Shown: in pieces, positions 23,401-31,158 of the stretch | Numbering within the stretch: the stretch's first letter is position 1 | How the letters are laid out: each line of letters starts with the position of its first letter | Source of the DNA: a virus | IMG/VR virus record: IMGVR_UViG_3300009376_000016 | Span: 1 to 61,577 of that record | DNA length: 61,577 bases | Direction: 5' to 3' (one strand) | The notes under the pieces: generated by a model | Seen by the model: only the letters and a program-made list of their open reading frames with translations | The model's database searches: none | Told to the model about the DNA's origin: nothing | Translations under genes and position numbers: made by a program

Positions 23401-26400
23401 CGTATGTGCAGTAAACCTGACAGGAGCAAAGTCTTCTCCCAATAGGAAGTTTCTCTTACCGCCTATGTAGTCCTGTTGAATTTCTGCAAGGAGGGTCTTA
23501 ACCTGATTGATTGTAACGCCAGAGAATAAGGGGATTTCACTAAGTTTGTTACGGAGTGCAACAACGATCCTGTTAATTATGTTGGGGTCTCTGGCTCCAA
23601 ATTCAGCAAAGTGGGATGCAATGTATTCCTCTGCCATCAGGAAGTCTAACTTTTCTTTCTTAGCTGAGTCGTAGTTATCGTATGCCTCTGTGCGTTCATC
23701 TAAGTCTGCTATATTCTTTATCTCAGGTGGAAGGTACTCCTGTCCTGTACCCTCTACTGCGTAGTCCTTCAGTACCTTCTTGTTTAACTTTACAAATCTC
23801 TTAATGAAACCGTTGTAACCTTTACCTAAAAACTTCCTGAGACCATAGTGACCAATAACCTCATGGAACAGTATATTAATAAGACGACCTGCACCAGAGG
23901 TTGCTCTTCCATATATTTTTCTGGCCCAATTTTCAAGGAACTTCTTATATCCCTTTATATTCCCATCTATTATGTAGATTACATCACCAACCTTTGGAAC
24001 GAATGCTTCAGCATTTTCAAATATTTCATTAGCCTCTGCCTCCCCAATTATTTCAGTTAAATGGGTTACATCATCCTTATTATTTCTATCGAGAACCCTA
24101 AAGGTTACATCCTTATCCTTCAGGTTGGTCTTATTCTTGAAGTCATCAATTACTGTATCAATTTCATCCCTTGAAAGTGTATACGTTACTTCTTCTTCAG
24201 TAAGTACTAGACTCTTATTACCCTTATTATTTTTCTGTGTATGCTTTTTAACATTCCCCTTTTTATCTTTAATTGTTGTGACAACTTTCTTACTTACCTT
24301 ATCTGCCTTTATCTGAGCCTTTTGTTGTCTGACAAGAGCCTTAGCAAATCTCTCCGGCAATACAGAGTCCATGTTTTCATTATCCCAAACATCAGACATG
24401 TCTGTTTCTTCTGCATATTTGCCATCATTTATGTCATCTTGTATTATAAATTCCCAGTCATCCTTATAATCCTCATAGTTCATCATACCTTCATCGTATT
24501 CACCCTTAATATCCTCAACTCTCTGCTTACGTTGTGGGTGAAGAAATTCTATAGGAACCTTTGCTCCTCCTTCTATTTTATCCGTTCTTGGATCACCTCC
24601 TGTACCTCCTGCGGCTTCAATAACCTCTTCATGGTAACCCTTCTTTAGAATAGGTTCTAAATTCGGGACTTTATATTCAGGCTTAACTTCCTCTTCTACT
24701 GGCTTCTTTAGTTCTGCTAACCTTGAATCAAACTCTTTCTGGTTCTTCTTTATAAAATCCGAATCATCTGCGGGTAATACATCCATGTCTTTTGGATTCT
24801 TAGCAATAAACTTGGATAGTCTGTCCAGATTTGTTTGTATGTACTGTAAGTCTGTTTCTCTGTATTTCTTCCTAGCTGCTTCAAATTTTCTGTATTTATC
24901 TGAACCCGGCCTACCAATCATCTCAGATTCTTCAGGGCTAAACTTATACGACTTATCTGATCTTCCGGGCTGATTACTTAACCTTACCCTTTCAAACCTA
25001 CCTGCTAATTCAGGAATATTCTCTGCTACTTTAACAGTAGGAGTTTCTACTACAGGTTCTACTACAGGTTCTACTACTTCTTGAGTAGTTACTTCTGTAG
25101 TTTCCCTAGCCTCCTGAAGTTTATTTAGAATATCTTCTGTCGTATCAGTTTTTGTTATTTTTATATTTTCATTTTTTGCTATTCCTCTTGCTAGTTCATC
25201 AACTTGTTCTAAAGATAATCGGCCTTCTGGAGTTGTCCTCGTACCACTAGGGTTATACCATTTTGTAATTAACCCTTTTAGTGTCAACCTACCTTTATTA
25301 TTTGTATTTCTTTTTGTTCTGAGTGTTCTCTCCAGATTACCTAATTCTGTATATAATTTAAGATTATCAAATTTCTTAATTATACCTAACTCTTTCATTA
25401 TTGCATCAGCTTTAACTGTAATCATCTCCTTTTCCTCAGGAGTTTCCTCAACTACAGTCTCTGCTTCTCCCCTTGCCTTTGCCCTAATCTTATCTATAAC
25501 ATCTGTTGGTTTGTCAGACTTTAGTATTTTTATATCAATTGCCTTAGCTATTCCCCTTATCTTCTTGGTAATAGTTAATGGAATTCCACCCTTATCAACT
25601 GACTGCAGTAGTTCTACAACCTCTTCCTCTATTGTAGGAACTTTTGTCTTAGTTGTTGTTTTCTTTCTTCTTTTCTGTTCATTTTGTAAAGCCTTTACAT
25701 CGTTATCTAATGGAGTAGTATCTAAGCCTAATTTTTTGGCATCTTTTATAACCCTCCTCTTTTCCTTGGCAATACTTTTTAACTCTTCATCAGTTAATCC
25801 AGAAACTCTTCCTTCATCAAAACGTTTTTGTTGATCTGTAGTTTTAGATGGCGGTACAGCATTCAACACATAATTCTCGCTTTTAACATCAGTAGATTCG
25901 TCATATTCAGGCTCAGGAGTTACTACCTCTGTAGTCTCAATCTCAGCTTCAGTAGCTTCTGCCGCATCTAAGATTGTTTGTGTAGTAGCCTGTGTCTCCT
26001 TATCTGCCTCAGTAGCCTCAGCTTCATCCTGCTTCTGAGCATCTGCTACTCTTTTTGCCTCCCTTTTTTCTGCTTTTATCCTTTCCCTCTCTGCTCTCTG
26101 CTCCTGTTCCTTCTCTATTCTGGCAGTATCCTTCTCAAACTTGTCTAATGCCTTATCTATGGTTTCTCTTCTTTTCCCTTCTCCTATTCTTTGAGCAATA
26201 TCCCTGAATATATCAGCATTGTCTTCTGCAAGGACTGAGGCTACATCATTCTGTATTCTACCCTCAGCCAGTTTAAGGTCTTGGAACTCCTGCACTGCGG
26301 CTTCTGGATTAACGTCATGCAGGGCTACAATCTTCCTGATAAGCTCATTAGTTACACGCCTCTTATTTTTTTCTTCTTCTACCTTCTTTATTCTTGTTTC

Positions 26401-27693
26401 TATTGCTTTCTTTTCTGCCGCTTCCTTCTTTTCTTCGACTAGTTTAGTGTCAGTCTTACTAGCATCAACACGGTGGTCTCTCTTGGGCAGGGCACTCTTG
26501 ACAGTCTGTTCAATTGAAGTGAATCCTGCAGTTGCTACAAACTCTCCTGCCAGAGCCTTGACAAATACCTCTGACTTCTTAGGCCCAATTTCTATAAATG
26601 CCTGTTCTAATTCTGCCACCTTATTTGGATCAACACCGCCATCTATAAGTGCATCCAGCATTGCCTGTCTTGAGACTGCAATGTCCCATACCTCAGAGGT
26701 TGTACCACCAACTACATCAGCTAGACCCCTGACCAGCCACCCTCCGGCTGGAATGTAACCAATCATCTCTGGTATTCCAGAAGATATTAGTCTCATGCCT
26801 AAGTTGTTCTGTGCGGCATGACTAGCTATTTCATTTATTTTTGATTGCTGTATTGGGGAGAGTTTTTCAAATGGGATGTCTGGATCAATCTCCAGTGCCT
26901 TGCGGATTATAGGATGATCCTTTACTTCATCTGCAGTCTGAGCGGCTACCATTGAGGATGCAGCAGTACCACCACTAAGCATGGCTAAACCTGCGGTTGC
27001 TACTGGGCCTAATCCGCTGGCATATGCTCCAAGTGCTGCGGCACCACCAGCCGCCATTGGAATTACTGTACTGGTAGAATAACTACCCATCTCACCAGCC
27101 GTAGGAAGGTCTTCAGCAAATTTTTCAGTAGATAATGGGACAAACTCTGGGAGTTCTTTAGCAACTTTATACTTCCAGCCGCCTTCTTCTTTCAGTCTTG
27201 CTAGGGTTTCTTCTCTGGTTTCGGCAGGTTTATAGGTGGGGTCTTCCTCCTGTCTCTTCTGGAGTCTTGTCTTTATTTCGGGGTACTGAGCCGCTTCTTC
27301 TAATTGCTTCTTCCTGTACTCAGGTGCCCATTCCCTGATTGCATCTGCATACTTCTCTGCCCTCTGTTCTCCTTCTCTCAGGGAACCAAGTTTGTCAAGC
27401 CAAGGAGCTACAATGTGCTCACCCTTAGTGGCAAGTCCAGCTTGAAACTCATCCCAACTCTTAGCGGCACCAGAACCAAACTCTCCTAGAGTGGAAGAAA
27501 GAAAACCCTCCTCATCTTCTTCTTCTCTTGGTTCAGGTCTTTCTGATCTCCACTCCTCTACCCATGAAGTATCTAACGGCTTTTCTTCTGGTACAGGGCC
27601 ATATCTAGCTTCATATCTTTTCTTTGCATCTTCACGTGTCTCCCAAGGATATGAATTTGATTCAACCCATACCTCAAAACTTCTTTTTGACAT
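17464..27693 (-). CDS. Giant polyvalent protein: zincin, ADP-ribosyltransferase-like and polyvalent-associated domains
   Basis: This 3,409-residue protein takes one sixth of the genome. Segments: acidic N-terminus; Gly/Ala-rich hydrophobic stretches near residues 205-255 and 300-330; a long charged coiled-coil region (about 390-1150); a zincin metallopeptidase with HEVIGH at 1277-1282; a module after 1474 (KGYKLFKM...GGWHLSDFPFAVHIG...IWAEVEVADDVDW) seen in large polyvalent proteins; an ADP-ribosyltransferase-like domain at about 1795-1900 (VYRGM with Arg1799, a TTSLRESGSYA core, NEIVEVF with Glu1893/1896); another module after 2030; and a conserved C-terminal region with hydrophobic helices near 3060-3100. 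Polyvalent proteins are thought to be packaged and injected to blunt host defence. It is the last leftward gene, next to internal virion proteins. Confidence 0.8.
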   Translation of the reverse strand: MSKRSFEVWVESNSYPWETREDAKKRYEARYGPVPEEKPLDTSWVEEWRSERPEPREEEDEEGFLSSTLGEFGSGAAKSWDEFQAGLATKGEHIVAPWLDKLGSLREGEQRAEKYADAIREWAPEYRKKQLEEAAQYPEIKTRLQKRQEEDPTYKPAETREETLARLKEEGGWKYKVAKELPEFVPLSTEKFAEDLPTAGEMGSYSTSTVIPMAAGGAAALGAYASGLGPVATAGLAMLSGGTAASSMVAAQTADEVKDHPIIRKALEIDPDIPFEKLSPIQQSKINEIASHAAQNNLGMRLISSGIPEMIGYIPAGGWLVRGLADVVGGTTSEVWDIAVSRQAMLDALIDGGVDPNKVAELEQAFIEIGPKKSEVFVKALAGEFVATAGFTSIEQTVKSALPKRDHRVDASKTDTKLVEEKKEAAEKKAIETRIKKVEEEKNKRRVTNELIRKIVALHDVNPEAAVQEFQDLKLAEGRIQNDVASVLAEDNADIFRDIAQRIGEGKRRETIDKALDKFEKDTARIEKEQEQRAERERIKAEKREAKRVADAQKQDEAEATEADKETQATTQTILDAAEATEAEIETTEVVTPEPEYDESTDVKSENYVLNAVPPSKTTDQQKRFDEGRVSGLTDEELKSIAKEKRRVIKDAKKLGLDTTPLDNDVKALQNEQKRRKKTTTKTKVPTIEEEVVELLQSVDKGGIPLTITKKIRGIAKAIDIKILKSDKPTDVIDKIRAKARGEAETVVEETPEEKEMITVKADAIMKELGIIKKFDNLKLYTELGNLERTLRTKRNTNNKGRLTLKGLITKWYNPSGTRTTPEGRLSLEQVDELARGIAKNENIKITKTDTTEDILNKLQEARETTEVTTQEVVEPVVEPVVETPTVKVAENIPELAGRFERVRLSNQPGRSDKSYKFSPEESEMIGRPGSDKYRKFEAARKKYRETDLQYIQTNLDRLSKFIAKNPKDMDVLPADDSDFIKKNQKEFDSRLAELKKPVEEEVKPEYKVPNLEPILKKGYHEEVIEAAGGTGGDPRTDKIEGGAKVPIEFLHPQRKQRVEDIKGEYDEGMMNYEDYKDDWEFIIQDDINDGKYAEETDMSDVWDNENMDSVLPERFAKALVRQQKAQIKADKVSKKVVTTIKDKKGNVKKHTQKNNKGNKSLVLTEEEVTYTLSRDEIDTVIDDFKNKTNLKDKDVTFRVLDRNNKDDVTHLTEIIGEAEANEIFENAEAFVPKVGDVIYIIDGNIKGYKKFLENWARKIYGRATSGAGRLINILFHEVIGHYGLRKFLGKGYNGFIKRFVKLNKKVLKDYAVEGTGQEYLPPEIKNIADLDERTEAYDNYDSAKKEKLDFLMAEEYIASHFAEFGARDPNIINRIVVALRNKLSEIPLFSGVTINQVKTLLAEIQQDYIGGKRNFLLGEDFAPVRFTAHTAQREKPKEKVEEAKKPEATGEAEEEIETLTISQSKLVNDHSLNFSKRTKPVPKKTIKGYKLFKMKKTKKGEVFPLFIGATEAVPVNEWQDADFISTKGFADRGGWHLSDFPFAVHIGTERKGRLPTKRPPDQIWAEVEVADDVDWQPEANKRAVPYAKTHKRAGEMNPATAEIKDGVPTDGNYRYKTNPNMEGEWIIAGSMKINRFLSDGEVESINEKSGFKDLPRDTPLDAEAYGVEVGTAESVPSDKFIEGGRLNYSKRFLVKPDLEKLVKEGKIKKYNTTYSPLPKKDAVYQWPRTFEQTKKDVEERNSEVAYYDPNYIEKFEKELAGTKGDYWTRPKFKEPKDLGEAGNSKNLRDEAKEGVVYRGMSDAEYKTIVERGFIESAGHKAFEPQKGMTFFTTSLRESGSYAQSFSSNELAPHFEAPVWIVGIKEPAKHRLGKYENLQSWYRPILGKISSNEIVEVFKGNVIHYKVTPDWLGDVEVRWEKYPTKEVRSKTETAEGKLLTKINQSKAFGIYARYNKDAGVDGTMLLHRNTRPNEGKYRITFFKADGELDMARTENGIGHEHFPTLAKAKSRLAEVGEGRQDISGGRKVNMSRKRTTFTEELAQAEAKINPVAFARGAERRVKEGIKDTAKRESVAESYGAAYRVDITDEAVQKYLDSKSEEGHGTFIGTINLSKKLPIPEELYGELAVGSISDRLIRGVYKPTWGRKSVHAGNIFLGGGPGYAFDKNNKGKGGRGVWASQKGSTTKTYNAVIDTEANYGYIIVGKEDMHMSNIDVWNVAYRETLDALKLGNKETGQKPDIELLDESARKAVTKYVPEFEGKIKTFKELMELGLKNELSDRAKTGKELAFESRKPIIKFLFGKMRAKKNNLVGFQELMRRTSAYPDAKMGDLVGILKFHRDKPNFLTNAKELGIKEHPSYQYVLQGEGIILLDTPIPLKTYGKEWLMQGRRRFDDKGRLKSIQKPFFAKGQTDFAQENTIYSAEVISWMTGKPATSGKFKGEVVTKKPPRGERFRKRTVDDHLKGALKSIDYTRPAFKITPEALIEPIKRTKEARKQAYNASRMLSYNQSTVAEGRLNWDGGHWIPTFKWQDKLAHKLTRRLISQGTLIDTNVYKDIRRRNKGVIMMAEQAGEKLFNLLRKSKQQQVLFEYFTTPHADATLITNPVERKAAIAAKKQIKQIGRDLVTKGLMTQESLDKYDDQYLPRKYLKYLLGDSDFNAISKGGAGVKLDLGYTKKRGDIPAGIAELIYGEIKDPAYLASISISTPVRDMAILDMFEVIASEGLKENRGWVLPKTLVKFNTIGEMKKLAGTDQALIDALQLMDTEGVKISGHWLLNEADRIQDLVDNHLTLDNKKEKLARALIKTMNNKGKEIVGQVLPKDYRRVPKGRKYGRLSGMAIRKEIFEDLFGWGAKGNTFDINADGSVDQSWAERILGTGGTFEQYNRLWKWSKVSANPPSWVRNFVSNMIFMSLGPVPMWRLPDLFIRSLDDQIRTRMVQSRGSQKDFDELTTHTKLADKMGLTSGGFSQTELKMIRNDFIKSKNNEKGVLGLFKIRDSFKRIGLGFQRKTSDLYGGIDTLGKVMMLKYLKGQGMSDSNAAMSAEKWLFDYSNPLPSVKYLRKSAFGAPFLSYPSFVAPLLIETIIKRPWKFAPYIILAEYMKNSFKEANDIDDEQYSAVMGTLSKYLRDRANLKGDLSLIPESVLPLPVIFGMDFTKDSLGRGQIADAGYFFPWGMFAEVWRELDPTKDEGSQITDAFHTVGLLSSPLINLATTALTHRDPFTDKEIYDEFASTGEKYSAWINYAFNLTMPPMFHGLSPVGGANYGWWKNTGAGGFGALTRLYESYSGKVGREGEPKFTPAQAVARMFGFNITPIAPFEARAKNVYFEVQKIKKLQRQIAYKYRKGMEARYTKEELKDLLTSEIEKLNNLIKKLNERVSKKLPESLKRSEKERLRAMEDQLKYMRTLKAG

Positions 27694-30114
27694 CTATGTT
27701 TGCTGTGTAAGTTTTTTGGTCAGTAATTCATCTCTGAGTTGTAGTTCCAATCTGTATTTTTCCATCGCATCATATTGCTCAAAACCTAAAGTAGTCATAT
27801 GTCTGTGGATCAGGTTCTTTTGGAGAAACTGGTTGTAACCAGAGGGGCTATTTAATAATTTTTTTAGGTCTGGAGTACCATCTTCCTTCTGCCATCTCTT
27901 TGAATTAAACATTGACATATCCGTCATTGATTTAAAGTACTCAGCAATAAAAGCATTCCCCCTCCCAATTATGTCTTTATGTTCAAATAATCCGTGGTCT
28001 TCTAGTAGCCCTTTTCTTCCAGAGTATTTACCTCCCATTAAATTACTAAAATCTACTTGACCTTCCTCAAAAACTTTAGCAGACTCCATCATTACCCTTT
28101 GCCTTGCATCCCAAACCTTTGTGTATGGAATATTGAAACGCTTCTTAAATAAGTCAGTGTCCTTCTTAGTAGCCTTTGCAAGGCCAGCCTTTTTATGTCC
28201 TTCAACAATTTTCTGTAGTTCATGCTCACTTAGTTTTAACTTCCTCCCAAATGTATAAATTCCACCAATGTCATCATTAGTTATAGCATTCCTGTAACTG
28301 GTGTGCCACTCCTTCTGTTCTGGTGACTGGTAATTTTTTAGTTTCTTATTGTTAAGCAGTAAATTAGAAGCCTGTACAGATATTTGCATCTCAGTTAATT
28401 GTTTTGCTAACTTCTCCTTTTCAGAAGGTTCAAGGAGTTTATCTACATCCTCTTTATTAATAAGTTCTTCCTGATACAGGTACATAGCCCTCTTATCTGC
28501 AGGAAGAAGTGCCGCCATTTCCATAGCATCCTTCCTGTCCCTACGAGCCTGTAGTTTATTAAGGTCAATTGCAAAGCCAGTGAATGGGTCTACATACCAG
28601 TTACCCGTTGCTTCCTTAGCTATTGCTGTATCTTCCTTATTGAGTTTTGCAGTAAGTTTCTGCACCTGTGGTAATTCACTCTCATGATCAAATCCGGGCT
28701 TATCAATAAGGTCTACAATCTTATTAGTAACTTCCTCTGGTTTAGGTGAATATTTTGCTTTAGCTTGCTCCTCAGAAGTCTGCCAAGGAGTTTGTGCTAT
28801 AGGATCAGTTGGTTTCGGTTCAGGTTTCGGTTCAGGTTTCGGTTCAGGTTTCGGTTCAGGTTTTGGTTCAGGAGCTATTCTTCGTCCTTCATGTTGCTTT
28901 TTTCTAGCATCTTCAATAGCGGCTAATCCCTCATACTCTGATGCTATCAGTTCTGCTTCAGGGTCTTTCGATTCAAATATCTTTTTTATTTCAGGTACTC
29001 TTTTTTGGTCTAGCCCTGATTTCGGGCTTATGTCTAAGTCCTTAGCCTTTGGTTTTTTAAGACGCTTTCTTTGTTCATCAAGGACTAACTGATCAGCAAA
29101 ATCTTCATTACTAATTCTATTTGTACCGGGTGTCGCTATCTCTTTTTCTATTCTATCTTGGTCTGTTAGTGCATCCTTACCTGTGGCTAAATACTCTGCC
29201 CAAGTACGTTTTAATTGCTCCTCTGATCCTCCACCTGTTGCTTTAGGCCACCAAGCAGGATACTGTCCACCCATTGCTTTGCTAGGATCATCAATTATTT
29301 CCTGTATTGCCTTTGGTCTTTTCCCTCTTTCAGGATCAAACTGTTCTCTTAGAGCTTCATCACTAAGGAATTGTTGTTCATATTCTCCTGCAATTTTTTC
29401 AGCCTCAGCCTCTGGATCTGGAGCAAGTGCCTGAGCTACAGTCGGGGTTTTCTTTGGTATATTTTCTGGTTCCTTTACTCCAGTTGTAGCCTCATCATCT
29501 GGCTGTTTATCTCGTGTAGCTTCCTGTATTCCCTCCTTTATTATTTCTAATAAACTCTTGTTGCCTGTGTCTATACCATAGGTCTTAGCATCCTTCAAAA
29601 GGTCTTTTTCCTCTGAATCTGAAATTTCTATGTTATATGGACTTGTTATTTTATTCCATAATCCTTCTAACTTTTCAAGAAACCCTCCTCCATCTTTTTC
29701 AGGTGATACTCCTTTACTAGTTTTGTAAGCAGTAGGTTTTGCTACTTTAAATTCTTTATTCTTACTTCCGGGGTATACCTCTGCCTTGGCTGTAGATTCC
29801 TTTTTAAGAGACTTCTTCCCTTTAAGTTTTTTTGACTCCTTCTTCATATCGGATAATTCTTGTGCCACCTTCTCCTTCTTGGTGTCAGGCTCAGTAGTCT
29901 TAACCTTATGAGTTCCTTTCTTTTTATAACCAGTACCTAGATCAGCCCCCAGTTTAGTATCTGATGTTACTGTTCCTTCATTCCTTATTTTAGCGGCTAA
30001 TCTTTTTTTCATACTAGCTCTCTGACTAACTGGGCCTGTTACTGACAGTCCTGTTTCAGGATCTGTTAGTCTTATTCCTCCCCTGCCGCCTACTCTTGTT
30101 TCTGTGTATGCCAT
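27694..30114 (-). CDS. Probable internal virion protein with PEPK repeats
   Basis: This 806-residue protein is highly charged, low in hydrophobic segments, and has a Pro-Glu-Pro-Lys tract near residues 415-435. The C-terminal half (KEATGNWYVDPFTGFAIDLNKLQAR onward) looks more ordered and helical. Not recognised by family. The position directly before the giant polyvalent gene, with adjacent stop and start, and after other internal-type proteins, suggests a virion or ejection protein. Confidence 0.6.
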   Translation of the reverse strand: MAYTETRVGGRGGIRLTDPETGLSVTGPVSQRASMKKRLAAKIRNEGTVTSDTKLGADLGTGYKKKGTHKVKTTEPDTKKEKVAQELSDMKKESKKLKGKKSLKKESTAKAEVYPGSKNKEFKVAKPTAYKTSKGVSPEKDGGGFLEKLEGLWNKITSPYNIEISDSEEKDLLKDAKTYGIDTGNKSLLEIIKEGIQEATRDKQPDDEATTGVKEPENIPKKTPTVAQALAPDPEAEAEKIAGEYEQQFLSDEALREQFDPERGKRPKAIQEIIDDPSKAMGGQYPAWWPKATGGGSEEQLKRTWAEYLATGKDALTDQDRIEKEIATPGTNRISNEDFADQLVLDEQRKRLKKPKAKDLDISPKSGLDQKRVPEIKKIFESKDPEAELIASEYEGLAAIEDARKKQHEGRRIAPEPKPEPKPEPKPEPKPEPKPTDPIAQTPWQTSEEQAKAKYSPKPEEVTNKIVDLIDKPGFDHESELPQVQKLTAKLNKEDTAIAKEATGNWYVDPFTGFAIDLNKLQARRDRKDAMEMAALLPADKRAMYLYQEELINKEDVDKLLEPSEKEKLAKQLTEMQISVQASNLLLNNKKLKNYQSPEQKEWHTSYRNAITNDDIGGIYTFGRKLKLSEHELQKIVEGHKKAGLAKATKKDTDLFKKRFNIPYTKVWDARQRVMMESAKVFEEGQVDFSNLMGGKYSGRKGLLEDHGLFEHKDIIGRGNAFIAEYFKSMTDMSMFNSKRWQKEDGTPDLKKLLNSPSGYNQFLQKNLIHRHMTTLGFEQYDAMEKYRLELQLRDELLTKKLTQQT
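28811..28872 (-). repeat. 12-bp tandem repeat encoding PEPK
   Basis: The plus-strand unit GGTTTCGGTTCA is repeated five times with one change in the last unit. It encodes about five PEPK units in the 806-residue protein. The near identity at third positions indicates recent slippage. Confidence 0.85.
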
Positions 30115-30129
30115 ATTTTATCCTTTTTA

Positions 30130-31149
30130 TTATCTTCGACCACCTACATAATGACCAGCAGCCGCTGCTCTTTTCCTTTGTTCTTCTGTTAAAAGATCAT
30201 TAGAAAAATCCATTCGTCCACTTTTTGAGTAGTTATATGCTTCTGGCCCACCTGTATCTAGGACATCTTGTGATGAGACTTTTTTATTTATATTGGCTAA
30301 CATTTGTGCCCTTTCAGCTTGAGATGGTGCAGATGGTGCTGATGCTGGTGGAGGCATTGATGAAATAGCATCTGGTACTCCAGTTCCTTTAAATCCTGTA
30401 ACACCTTCTGGTGCTCTAGTAGGTTGTGGTCTAACAGAAGGAGTTTCCGTAGGATCTGGTGTAGAGATTTGTGGCATCGCAGTTTGCCCTTGTTGCCTTC
30501 TTCCTTGATCCCCTAATATCGCTTGTTCTTTTGCAACTTCAGCTTCCGATTTATTTAATCTTGCTACTTTAGCCGCTTTCTGTCCAGAACTCATGAACTT
30601 TGGCTGTATGTCATAATCCTTTTGCGATAAGGAGAATGGATTCTTTTCTGCCTCTAATCCTTTCCTTGAAGATAAGTAGTTTGTTTCCATATTATCCAAT
30701 TCTCCTTGAGCCGCCATCGCTTCTGTATCCATACCAGCATCAAATAATCTTTGTACATTTTTTTCTCTCCTGTCCATAAGGTTCCCAAACCTCTTATCCT
30801 GCTGTGCTAACTTGGATGCCTTCTGTGCCATACCAGCCTGATACACAGCACTTCCTGCTCCTACTAAGTTTCCTAACTCATTCTCTTCTGCATCGGCTCC
30901 AAGCATGGCCTTGTCTATCATCTGACCACCACCCATAGTCTCGCTCAGTCCTCCTGTGTAGTATGCAGCAGCACCTCTTGCAACTGCACTCAGTAGCTTC
31001 TGACCACCTGATCGCTTCTTGCTATCTGCAATTCTTTGTTCTTTTTCTCTTTCACCCTTAGCCTTGAGTGCTCTGGTTAGACCCTCATCTGCCTGTGCCC
31101 TCTGTCTGAGCATTCCACTATAGTCTGTTCCTCCAGCTTGATATGCCAT
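30130..31149 (-). CDS. Hypothetical virion-associated protein
   Basis: This 339-residue protein is not recognised. The N-terminus is basic, then Gly/Ala-rich segments (KLLSAVARGAAAYYTGGLSETMGGGQM, about 50-75, and GAGSAVYQAGMAQKASKLAQQ, about 95-115), as in phage internal or pilot proteins. The C-terminal half is Pro/Ser/Thr-rich and probably disordered. It lies between the S74-bearing protein and the PEPK protein in the late operon. Confidence 0.6.
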   Translation of the reverse strand: MAYQAGGTDYSGMLRQRAQADEGLTRALKAKGEREKEQRIADSKKRSGGQKLLSAVARGAAAYYTGGLSETMGGGQMIDKAMLGADAEENELGNLVGAGSAVYQAGMAQKASKLAQQDKRFGNLMDRREKNVQRLFDAGMDTEAMAAQGELDNMETNYLSSRKGLEAEKNPFSLSQKDYDIQPKFMSSGQKAAKVARLNKSEAEVAKEQAILGDQGRRQQGQTAMPQISTPDPTETPSVRPQPTRAPEGVTGFKGTGVPDAISSMPPPASAPSAPSQAERAQMLANINKKVSSQDVLDTGGPEAYNYSKSGRMDFSNDLLTEEQRKRAAAAGHYVGGRR

Positions 31150-31158
31150 AATATTCCT

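Noticed and set aside
26219-26758. Long plus-strand frame opposite the giant gene (179 codons)
   Set aside because: It is low-complexity Ser/Leu-rich, the antisense of the Lys/Glu-rich coding strand, with no domain and no operon context. Other plus-strand frames between 17.5 and 60 kb have the same character and were left out.
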